Source: Isoetes taiwanensis (lineage: Eukaryota; Streptophyta; Lycopodiopsida; Isoetales; Isoetaceae). Taken from it: DNA of 64,000 nt. Location: NCBI GenBank assembly GCA_021234155.1, contig JAJEKV010000005.1, positions 12,284,787-12,348,786 on the forward strand, written 5' to 3'. The translations under genes and the position numbers were made by a program. Positions 9,951 through 19,539 of this stretch are shown here, one piece after another. Below the pieces are notes generated by a model. The model was given only the letters and a program-made list of their open reading frames with translations. It made no database searches and was not told the DNA's origin. The stretch's first letter is position 1; each line of letters opens with the position of its first letter.

Positions 9951-12334
9951 TTATTCCCAAGTGTAAGGAACCTTCATCAATTTCAGGCTGGCGCCCTATC
10001 ACCTTGCTATCTTCTGTGTACAAGATTTTTGCCAAAGCTTATGCACAAAAGCTTCGGGATATTCTTACTGATTCCATATCCTCTACACAGTCAGGATTTC
10101 TGCCACGACGATGCATATTAAACGATGTAGCTGCTGCCTATGAAAGTATATACTGGGCTCGACTTCAGGGCCATGAAATTGTATATTTGAAGCTGGACTT
10201 TGCAAAAGCATATGACAGTGTCGACTAGGCCTTCGTAGAGAAATGTCTCTTACGCTTTGGTTTTGGTGCACGATTCACAGCTGATGTCATGAGGCTTTAT
10301 TATTCTGCTCGCTCTTCTATTCTCTTCCAAGGGGAACCCTCAGCATTCATTTAGGTGGGTCGGGGCATCCGTCAGGGCTGCCCATTAGCTCCATTGTTAT
10401 TTACAGTTGTGGCAGAGGTCCTCGCCCAGGTCTTCTCTCTTGCCGCTCAGGAGGGAATCTTGCATAGATTTTCTATGAACAATGGGTCGCAGGAGATCTG
10501 TAATCACTATGCAGATGACACTTTCCCTTTTTCTGAGGGCAGATGAGCAAAATTTGCAGAATGTCATTTCCTTATTGGATTCTTTTTCCCTAGCATCTGG
10601 TATTTTTGTGGGTTGGCAAAAGTGCACAGCATTATGGGCATTGGACTCTCCAGTTCCACCATGTGTAACTGCCTATCCATGGAAGATCCTTCCCCATGGT
10701 AAAGCAACCAAACTTCTTGGTATCCCTGTAGGTGTTCATATCTCATCAGGAGATGCTTGAGAGGCAGTGATTAAGGGCTTGAAAAAGCACCTTTTCTGGT
10801 GGTCCACAGTTAAGCTTCCCATGGCAGGATGAATCATTGTGGCTAAGTCAGTTTTAAGTAGCATCCATGTGTATATGGCTTCGTTTATGTTGGCTCCACA
10901 GTCAAAAGTATAACTTATCGTCAGGTTGTCAAGAACTTCATCTGGGGGGGGACAATGGAGGGTGCTGCTGTCAAAGTCAGTTGGGAAAAGTGCATGTTGC
11001 CAAAGCATTTTGGCGGCCTTGGGATGATCAACTTTCTTTTGTGGAGCAAGGTGATGATTTCTAAGTTTATTTGGAGAACTTTGAATAATGTGGATGATTC
11101 CCCGGGTTCCCGTCTTGTTTATCAGTCTTTGCAAATGTGCATTTCTTTTGGGTCTCCATCTCTTAGACCACTTTTCCCCTGGGCTATGTTTTATCCACTG
11201 ACCGCATACCCTAATACGTCCCCATTTCTTAGAGGATTGCTAGTTGCATGGGAGACTGTACAATCTCTGTTTCATTTTCACCATCTTGCGCACACTAGCA
11301 CTACTGCAAGTCGTTGGTGGATTCCATTGGACGATGGTTCTCTAGTATCTTCAGTCCACCCATTGACGCAACATCGATGGAGATTAGCAAGTGTGTATAT
11401 GATATCTGATTGGTATAATAATCAAAGGCAGTTGCTGACATGGGAAGAGTTTAGAGCTAAGTTCCTCCTTTTAAGGTGGGATCAGGCTATTTGGCAGAAG
11501 GTGTCTTCAATTCTTCCTCTAGTAGCACAAGTGGATGACCCCCAGCCTTGGGTAATTCATGAGCGTGTCAAAGTAGATAAGTTAGTGAATTCCATGTACA
11601 AGGTCTTGCTTGCTGCAGACGTCTTGCCTCCTTCATCCAAGTGGCCTTTGGTCATTCCTAGGGATCAGCAGAAAGCAGTATAGAAATGGGTATGGGATAA
11701 ACTACTCCATCCCAAAGTATATGTTTTATGGTGGCAAGTCATTCATCGTTGTCTGTGCGTTAATATTCTGGTGCACAGATTTCGTCCAGAGGTATCTGCA
11801 CTTTGTCCTTTATGTGCACAGAGCGACGAGACAATTGAGCATTGCTTCTTCCTGTGTAGACATGTCAGACATGCTTGGTTATAGCTTCAAGACCTCTTTC
11901 TTGCAATTTGAATAGCCAACAGGTGTTATTAGCAGTCTATCCAAGTAGTTGAGATAATTTAGCAAAAAGGGCATTTCATTTGGCTTTTGCATGGATCATT
12001 TGGTCCATTTGGTAAAGAAGGGAGCACAGATCCTTCTTGATGCACAGCAAGATGCACAGATGTACAGATCCTTCTTGATGCCCAACAACGAATTGTCAAA
12101 GCATTCAGGTGCTCATCAATTGCTAATGAGGTGAAGAGCCATATTTGGGAGCACTATCTTCAGATTCACACTTACTTATGAGATTTTGCTTGCTCTTCAT
12201 ATTGTTTAGATGTTGTATTTGAGTGTGGTGGTTGTGCTCTGGTGGACACTCTCTCCACTGAGTTTTTAGTCCCCATTGTACTTTGTAACTTTCTCTGGAT
12301 AATAAAGGCTCAAGTCCTTCAAAAAAAAAAAAAA
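9951..12334 (+). mobile_element. 5'-truncated LINE inserted in the gypsy integrase
   Basis: Plus-strand reverse transcriptase blocks appear in order: GWRPITLLSSVYKIFAKA and QSGFLP (9,985-10,110), LKLDFAKAYDSVD (10,190-10,228), GIRQGCPLAPLLF (10,364-10,402) and YADD (10,507-10,518). They are followed by the thumb/connection region (10,955-11,683) and the zinc-binding C-terminus CPLCAQSDETIEHCFFLC (about 11,808-11,862). It ends with AATAAA (12,301) and 14 A's (12,321-12,334). Frames change at least four times and an in-frame stop follows AYDSVD, so it is dead. The endonuclease is missing. On both sides the gypsy integrase reading resumes, which defines the edges. No clear target duplication was found, so a few bases were probably lost. 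Confidence 0.92.
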
Positions 12335-13010
12335 TGCTACATAGCATATCTTCAATCATGCGATTGGTATGCTCTGTTTGGCTATCCGTCTGCGAGTGGC
12401 AAGCTGTGCTCATGACAAGCTTAGTTTGAATAGTGCTAAAGAAATCCTTCCAAAATGCACTAACAAACTTAAGATCCTGGTCCGATATAATGGTACAGGG
12501 CATCCCATGAAGGCGGAACACCTCCTTCATGAACAACAAGGCAGTATTTAATGCAATACCTATGGTCCGACATGGCAAAAAATGCGCCATTTTAGAAAGC
12601 TTGTCGACCATCATTAAGGCATTAAAGCCCCTTAAAGTGCGCGGAAGCCCACGATAAATCCATGTAAATAACTTCCCATTTTGCATTAGGAACATTTAAG
12701 GGATGCAATTCCCCTGGGATGCGTAACTGTTGTGCTTTATTTGCTGATATATCTGACACTGGTTAATGTATCGGGCAATGTACTTCTTCATGCCTGGCCA
12801 AAAATAGCTGGAGCGGATCTTAAAATATGTCTTCATAAATCCCGTATGTCCCGCGATAGGACTCTTACGTATGTCGTAGAGAATGAGCTTACGAACTCCT
12901 TATGTCTCGGGAACATATAACTTATCCTTGTAATAAAGAAGATTACCTTCCTTTTTATAATGGCAGAAAGCTTTTCTCTCCTTATCCATTCTGGCTTCCT
13001 TGGATGGACT
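12335..13010 (-). pseudogene. Ty3/gypsy integrase: zinc-binding and catalytic core
   Basis: On the minus strand an HHCC-like region (GHTGFMKTYFKIRSSYFWPGM, then INQCQIYQ with the last cysteine changed to tyrosine) precedes the rve core. The core shows LNDGRQ/MMVDKLSKMAHFLPC, LFMKEVFRLHGMPCTIISDQD and FWKDFF, and the segment ending in TNRMIEDML stops at the LINE's poly(A). The first aspartate of the D-D-E set falls in a frame-disrupted part; the second (ISDQD) is visible. The core is interrupted after TNRMIEDMLCS by the LINE and continues at 9,950. Confidence 0.88.
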
Positions 13011-13013
13011 TTG

Positions 13014-14600
13014 CTATATCTCCTGAAATTCAGGATCTGTTGAAAGAGTCTGTTGTATCTGCTTTCCAAACTCGCTGGTGAGAGTGGAAATTGCATTACA
13101 ATGCATTGGGGTGACCAATGGATGCCTGGAAAGTGCGTCAGCAACAACATTATGTTTGCCTGACTTATAGACTACTTCAAAATCATACTCTTCCAGAAAC
13201 TCCATCCATCGTCGCTGTCTAAGACTAAGGTGGGGTTGTGTGAAAATATATTGTGATTTGTATCCAACTGGAATCGTCTCCAAGCAAATAATGTCTCCAA
13301 ATATACAAGGCACGCACGATGGCAAGTAATTCTTGGTCATGCATGGGGTAACACTATTCTGCATCATTCATCTTTCTAGAATCGTAGGCGATTACCCTAC
13401 CCTCTTGCATCAATACTCCACCTGTAGCAATCTTACTGATGTCTGTGGCAACTTACTTATCCTTGTGAGGATCCGACAAAGTAAGAACTGGAGCGGTTGT
13501 CAAGGCATTCTTCAATGACTGAAAGTCAGCTTGGACCTTCCCCTTCCAGTGTGCCATCCAATCCCTAACATTCCCATGTTTTGTATCTATAAGAGGTATG
13601 ACAAGCTTAGCAAAGTCTTTAACAAACTTAGGGTAGTATCCTGCCAAGAAAACTACGAACCTCCGGCACGTTCGTTGGGATCGGCCAATCTTTTATTGCT
13701 TTAATCTTGGCTGGATCTGTGGCTATTCCCTCAGCAGAGACTATGTATCCCAAGTAATCGACCTTGGTGGTTGCAAACCTACACTTAAAGAACTTAGCAT
13801 AAAGTTGATGGCGTCTCAATTTTTGCAGGGTCAACTGAAGATGGTGCTCATGATCTTTTAAGGTTTTGCTATATATGAGGATATCATCGAAGAAAATGAT
13901 GATAAAGTCATCAAGATACTCGCGAAAGACATCATTCATCAACCTCATAAATGTAACAGGAGCATTAGTTAGCCCAAATGGCATAACAATGAACTCATAG
14001 TGCCCATAACGTGTCCGAAAGCGGACTTATGGATGCCATCCTCCTTAATTCTTATCTAGTAATATCCTGGGCGGAGATCAATCTTTGTAAAGTACTTAGC
14101 TCCTTGCAATTGATCTATTAAATCATTGGCACGCGGTAGAGCATACCGATTCTTAATCATGTGCTTGTTCAATTGCCTATAATCAATGCACATTCTTAAG
14201 GTACCATCCTTTTTCTTTACAAACAAAATAAGGATACCAAAAGGTAAAACACTTGGTCAAATGAACCCCAACTTGAGGAGCTCTTGCAACTGCTTCTTAA
14301 GCTCTGTCAATTCAGGTGTACTCATTCTATATGGAACTTTACGGGTAGGTTTATACCGGGTTCTAAGATAATTTCACATTCCACGCCTCGAAAAGGTGAC
14401 AATCTATGAATCTCATCCGGAAAAGGTCGTGGAATTCTCGAAGTACGGCAGTTATTGTCATGGGCAAGCTGTCAATAACTTCTTCCTGTTTAGACTTGGC
14501 CTCTATTGATGCAAATCTAACAATACAAGCAACCTGGTACTTGTTGATGGCTTTATCCAACTGACATAATGAAATACACTGCATAATTGGACTAATTGGT
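13014..14600 (-). pseudogene. Ty3/gypsy reverse transcriptase and RNase H
   Basis: Minus-strand blocks, in order from 14,600 leftward: the pre-RT linker, [30 protein letters not shown], then PGYY and an in-frame stop (CAG-like to TAG near 14,057), [18 protein letters not shown], the catalytic [10 protein letters not shown] (F-x-D-D class), and YLGYIVS. They are followed by the RT/RNase H connection ([26 protein letters not shown]) and the RNase H end with QRRWMEFLEEYDFEVVYKSGKHNVVADALSRHP. This is the classic gypsy order RT-RNase H-integrase. At least one nonsense change and several frame breaks make it non-functional. Confidence 0.92.
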
Positions 14601-14639
14601 TTACCTACTATGGTTACTCGTGCGCCATTAGCTGCGTCA

Positions 14640-15200
14640 AAGATGTCTTCTCACTTTTCACAATCAATGTTTGCCTTTGCAGCAGCCAAGAATTCCATAC
14701 CCACAATAAGATTATACCTACCAATATTTATAATCTTGGCCCCTAGAGAAACGGGTGCTCCTGGCAACTGAATATTCAAATTAATGCGTCGAACTTGAGT
14801 ATGGCGCACGGTCCCACTAGCCAGCGTAACTGGACGTGGCTTTGATCTCAAAGGAGTGAGCTGTAAGGCTTCCGCCATTCTAGATGAGGCTAAATTGTGC
14901 GTCCTGCCCATGTCCATAAGGATGATAAAGAGTTTACGGTCCACTTGGTCCAACAAGGTTGACTATCTGCTTGACCTGTTTCAATAGCGGCATAAATGTG
15001 GGACTCACCTTGTATATAGTCTGGTGCCTCGTCATCAGCAATGGTTTCAGGTTCATTTGGACCAATGATATCATCCCAATCTACTTCGGCAAGAGTAGCT
15101 TGAGCAGCTTGTGTTACATAGGGGTACTCCTGCATACAGTGTCCTGGTCGAAAACATCAAAAGCAGACCTTGTCTTTTCGTAACTACTCGCGAGATTCTT
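14640..15200 (-). pseudogene. Gypsy protease and gag zinc-knuckle region
   Basis: The minus-strand segment 14,651-14,956 has the retropepsin-like pattern, but its active site reads LMDMGRTHNLAS where plant gypsy proteases have D-[ST]-G-A-[TS]-HNFI. It is followed by the expected IGRYNLIVGMEFLAAAKANIDCE flap and end. Just upstream near 15,140 is a degraded CCHC knuckle: CF, stop, CFRPGHCMQEY. Both the altered DSG motif and the damaged knuckle argue for loss of function. Confidence 0.75.
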
Positions 15201-15299
15201 TCGGAATGGCTTGCAAAATGTCTCGGACAGTTCCTGCGGTATAAAGAACTTATTTGGCACAGTGAAGGAAACTTTCTTATCGTGTTTATGATACCCAGT

Positions 15300-16309
15300 T
15301 TATGAGGGAGGTCTTGGGTTAGGTGAGCATCCGCGATACGGTGTATAGCCCCTATTCTGACCAAAGGTAGAAGGACGTGGCGGCTGGTACTTAGGATTAT
15401 CCTCCTCCAAGCTAAGAGCCTTAGCTTCAGCTTCTGCTACTATTTTTGGATCTATGGCTCGCATCATCTTCCTAAGTGTGGGGGATAAGCCCCTCAATAT
15501 ACCCCTCAACTGCCTTGCATTTATTTATTCCTGGACATACAATCGTAAACGCATAAATTCATCTGTGTATGCTTGGACTGTCATATTCTTTTGTTCCAGC
15601 TAGGTAAAAAGTTTGAATTTGTTGGCAGCGATGAGATCTTGGAACATAGTGATATTTAAAAGCTTTGGCAAAAACCTTATATTGGCACCTATCTCGAGTC
15701 CGTCCATGAAAACGGGCATATCCCTTCCACCAGATACGGGCTGACCCTTTGAGGTTGGTGGTGGCAACCTTGCCTATATCCTTCTCTGTCATCCATAGGA
15801 CTTGCCGAACTCATGCATCTCATCCAACCAGGATTCCGCATCCATACCCGACCTGGTCTTACCGAGAACTGAGCGAATTTATGGTTCTTCTAAATGCTTG
15901 TAATAACAGAGTCTACGGTTTTCTAATAGTCCTTTTTGGACTTTGCATGATCACCTGTTGACCCAGAGGACTCCGATGACTCGGAGGATTTAGAACTGGC
16001 ATTAGATGATGAATTGCTTCGTGTACGCTTTGAGCGTGTGGATATAGCGGGAGCAGGTACTGGTGCAGGTGGCAGTGGTGGCGGATGATTTGCTATAGCA
16101 GGGATCTCAGGGCCGTATTCCTGCGGTATTGGTGGTGGATTGTTCTGAAATACATAAGCTTGGAGCTCAGTAAGCTGACGCTTCATAAGTATGAGCTCCT
16201 GTTCTAGAGTTAGACGACCGGGTTGCAAGGGGGTCGCCCATGGAGGGGGACATGCACTGTCTAAAATATAGATAAGGTAGAGATAAGCACAACATTCAAG
16301 CATAGTCAT
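15300..16309 (-). pseudogene. Ty3/gypsy gag
   Basis: Retrotransposon gag signature on the minus strand: KVATTNLKGSARIWWKGY with a following basic segment (15,559-15,792), then a proline-rich linker ending near YRGCSPNPRPPS (15,300-15,509). Upstream, 15,923-16,309 carries a low-complexity coiled segment (PGRLTLEQELILMKRQLTELQAY, then serine-rich SNSSSNASSKSSESSES). Gag would form the nucleocapsid-like particle. The pieces lie in different frames and are partly separated by stops. Confidence 0.7.
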
Positions 16310-16319
16310 AGTAACATGA

Positions 16320-17140
16320 TTAGGAAGGAAAATATTTTATATAAGAGTGGAGATTAATGTTACATTTAACATAGTGCTCGAATGGACAAAAAGAACGTGG
16401 AATTTTATTTATAACAAGATATACATAAGCATAGTCAGTTGGATATGTGAGTGGATTCAGTATCGAATGAAGGGTACTATCCCTTACTGACCACAGCAGG
16501 TTATGGTTCTGCCAAGCCCGGAGGACGATGTCCTGGTACTCCATGGTCGGGCTTATGATCAAGAGATTGAACAAATTGTTCATTGCTCGATATAGTTCCC
16601 AAAGGTGATCATCCACATCGAAGAGTGCCTCTTCGTATGTGTTATCCCAATAGGACCAACTCCTCCTCATGGTGTGTCGTAAGTCGTGGGCGGTTCTATC
16701 CCCAAGAAGCGTGACAAGTTCCCATCCATTAGTGGTGTAGCATGGCGTGTTTGTTCCAATGCCTGTTTATATAATACATATATCTTAATGGCCCAGGGTC
16801 GTACAAGATAATCGGAAGAACTAGATTCAAGAGCTAGGTTCTGCATCCTCATCCATCGGCGTGGGAGGTGGAGGTGGCTGGCAGTGTCGAAGTAGTGTAA
16901 CTCCAAATCTGATGGTGCGGGCAGCAGTGGAAGCAACCTCCGGAGCCACAAGGAGCTTCATGCTCATCCATGGTGCGATATCCTGCCCTAGGACGGTCAA
17001 AGCAAAGTCCCGTCACACGAGCACATTTTTAAGCGCGCGATGTGGGAGCTTCTTATGTCCGACTAAGGTGAATAATGCACGGAGTGCCCACCATGATGCC
17101 TCTGCCTCTGGAGCTAGCACTGTGAGAAACAGACCTGGAT
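16320..17140 (-). pseudogene. 5' internal region of the gypsy element (unrecognised ORF remnants)
   Basis: Two minus-strand open stretches, 16,667-16,951 and 16,320-16,670, overlap slightly in different frames. They probably formed one leader or gag N-terminal reading frame (…MDGNLSRFLGIEPP… then …SYWDNTYEEALFDVDDHLWELYRAM…). I do not recognise the domain. The element should continue to a primer-binding site and 5' LTR, but at about 17,140 the sequence changes to copia gag, so the 5' end has been lost or replaced. Confidence 0.5.
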
Positions 17141-17733
17141 ATTGCTAACAATTGGTATTGTTCATTTAAAATGACCCCTGCCCCTTCTAAGTCTGCAATA
17201 ATTGAGTCAAATCTTTCAAAGAACTCAGTTATATTATCATTATCACGAAGTATCAGTTCCCTCAGTTGCTTTTCCAATACATCAATTTGTGATGATGTTT
17301 TAGCCTCATAGTTTTTAATCATGTACATCCACATTTCTCTGGGTGCCATAGCTCTGAGTTTCAATTTAATCACTACTCCAACTTTGCAACAGATTATTGC
17401 TTGTGCTTCCATTACCTTCAAGCTTTTCTCAGGATCAACACTTGCATCCCTTACGGCAGTAGCAGCTATTGAACTTTCTGCTGCCCTTCTAGCTCCTACA
17501 CCTGCTGTAGTGCTCTCCTCACTAGAGCTAGCACCATTTCCCGCTGCATTAGGCATGCCTGCACTCAAGATTGTACTAGTACTTGGATGTCTTATAGCAT
17601 TTTCAGCTATTAGATACCATAGATTTTCAAATTCCAATACTTGCCTAATGCTTTGTTTCCAGATCTGGAAACCATTCTCACCTTTGAATACTTCAATCGA
17701 GTTTAATAGATTTGCTCCAAATCTAGTTGTCAT
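17141..17733 (-). pseudogene. Ty1/copia gag, N-terminal fragment
   Basis: The minus-strand frame starting at ATG 17,733 reads as a UBN2-type copia gag: MTTRFGANLLNSIEVFKGENGFQIWKQ, LEFENLW, an alanine/serine-rich insert, ICCKVGVVIKLKLRAMAPREMWMYM, YEAKTSSQIDVLEKQLREL, NITEFFERFDSIIADLEGAG, NEQYQLLAI. The family usually opens with a substrate-like [FL]-x-G-x-N-[FY]-x-x-W motif, here FKGENGFQIW. It begins 12 bases after the primer-binding site, as expected for copia. No protease, integrase or RT follows; the sequence abuts gypsy DNA. It lacks internal stops across about 190 codons. Confidence 0.85.
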
Positions 17734-17744
17734 CTTTCACATGT

Positions 17745-17756
17745 GCTCTGATACCA
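17745..17756 (-). other. Copia primer-binding site (initiator-tRNA-Met type)
   Basis: The minus strand reads TGGTATCAGAGC, the common plant copia PBS complementary to the 3' end of initiator tRNA-Met. It lies one base inside the LTR end at 17,758 and just upstream of the gag ATG. Confidence 0.9.
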
Positions 17757-17757
17757 C

Positions 17758-18237
17758 TGATAGACTTAATGAGAATATTTAGCAGATTTTACTAGAGCAA
17801 AGGGAACACAATTCTTCATTCACTTGTATCAAATACAAGTTCAAAGAACTATAATGCTACCTTTAAGACAATATAATGGTAATATAGCAAATGACCTTAA
17901 TTTCAAATGATTGCATCCACTTACAGTAGCATTACTTTTGACCCCAAAAGCCCAAGCTTATTTCAGAAAGATCCTACACACATGATCAGTTATGATGCTT
18001 CTTGATTTATCTGAATCAGTCTGGCTGCTGTGTTGGACCGATCGATGATGTTTTCGGTTCCCTCCAATTCCATATAGAATCAAATCTAGGCACATAGTGC
18101 CTTGCTAATTTAAGTGCATTATTTCTACTAATGGTTTCGGGTTCAACCATTAACCATTGCCCCATATAATTTCATGTATTCTTGCTTTCAACCTTATCCA
18201 CTTACACCTTTGGAATTATCCTTGAAAGCACATCACA
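17758..18237 (-). mobile_element. Copia LTR, 480 bp, with internal sequence on both sides
   Basis: Bounded by TG (17,758) and CA (18,237) on the plus strand; in element sense it starts TGTGATGTGC and ends ATTAAGTCTATCA. Its left neighbour is the PBS and gag, so it behaves as a 5' LTR. Its right neighbour (18,238-18,251) reads on the minus strand as TTGAGGGGGAATCA, a polypurine tract, so it also behaves as a 3' LTR. No target-site duplication would therefore be expected at its edges. Confidence 0.7.
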
Positions 18238-18371
18238 TGATTCCCCCTCAAGTTAACCAGTAGTCCAATCCCTGATATCTCTTCTGTTTACTGTTATTAT
18301 ATGATCATTTCAACAAATCTCGAGATGGGAAGGAACTAATATGGTGCTCGAGGGAGCGGCCTTGCATGGAA

Positions 18372-18400
18372 TTTTTTTTTTTTTTTTTTTTTTTTTTTTG
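18372..18400 (-). repeat. Poly(T), possible 3' poly(A) end of a minus-strand retroelement
   Basis: 29 T's on the plus strand. On the minus strand this is a poly(A) following ...CATATTCCC, so a short 5'-truncated retroelement may lie to its right (18,401 to about 18,500). No protein domain remains to identify it. Confidence 0.5.
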
Positions 18401-18847
18401 GGAATATGATCAAGTGAGAAAGCCATCCACTATATCTAAACCTTGATATTAATAAAAGAAAGTTAAAGATAAATCTTGACCTTTATTTGAAAGCAAAAGG
18501 GCAAGAAGGGTGTTGTTACCTATAAACATAAAGACGACTTTGAGAATATTTATCGAGTGGGTCTAGTCGGGTGGGAAATCGAGTACCTGGGTGATGTGAT
18601 GTTTTACAATCTACTAACTTGATGTTTTGCAGGTTAAGATCCTTAGCATACAACAGACTTTTATAATCATGATCTTGTTAATTTTCTCATGATGTTTTGT
18701 TGGATAAATTACCAATATGCTCCTACTTTTTGCAATTATTCTGAAATGCCCTCCAAACGAGTGCATTATGGTAAATGTGGTAATATAGTTTTCATGGCTC
18801 ATCAAATTCAAAAGTTTTCATGAACATTGTAGATTAATATAATATAT

Positions 18848-19253
18848 TTCCAACGGAACGCCGTATATCTCAAGCGAGATCTGGTTAATGTGGCCACCTG
18901 TATCAGCCACGAAGGACAACGTCGTTTGAAGCCCAAAAACTAACTGTTTTTGGCGTTTTTTGGTGGATCCGGCTCCATTCTGCCTCAAATCTCTTCCTCT
19001 CTTCAGCAATCTAGCATAAAAGGAGCAGACAAAGCGATTGGCATAGCTTTTAGATCGAATCAAACCGCCCTCAAGCGTGCAGAACCAACATTGAAATTTT
19101 TGCCCCTGGCCATCAAATTGCCTAGTTTTTTTTGGCCACATTAACCACTTTTTGGCCACATTAACTATTTTTTTGGCCACAGTAACCATCCGGCTGATAT
19201 TGGATGGCCACATCAACCAGATCCAGCTTGAGATATACGGAGTTCCATTTCCA
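18848..19253. mobile_element. Inverted-repeat (foldback) element, about 400 bp
   Basis: The left arm 18,855-18,908 (GGAAC..CCGTATATCTCAAGC..GATCTGGTTAATGTGGCCA) pairs with the right arm 19,192-19,246 at roughly 85 percent identity. The interior contains three direct copies of GGCCACATTAACC-type units (19,134-19,190) and an open minus-strand frame of 132 codons with no recognised domain. No transposase. The flanks give no certain target duplication. Confidence 0.6.
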
Positions 19254-19539
19254 ACAAGATAAAGTTCATCTCAATCGAATTATAACTTGAATGCTACAAC
19301 TTCATTTCATATGTTTCTACTATCACTAAGAGATCTTTTTCATTTAAGGGTACTTTCTTATTTGATCGATCATAAAAAAGTTATTACTCCTTTAGTTTTT
19401 AAACACCTTGTTTGTAAGGGCATTTTGGTTGCAAAATAATGTAAGGGCATTTTGGCAATTTTCCCTATTTTATTTGTGCACTTGTCAAAGAGTTCTCTTA
19501 CCAGACACTATGTAGAGAGAGGGAGAAAGAGGGGGTTCT

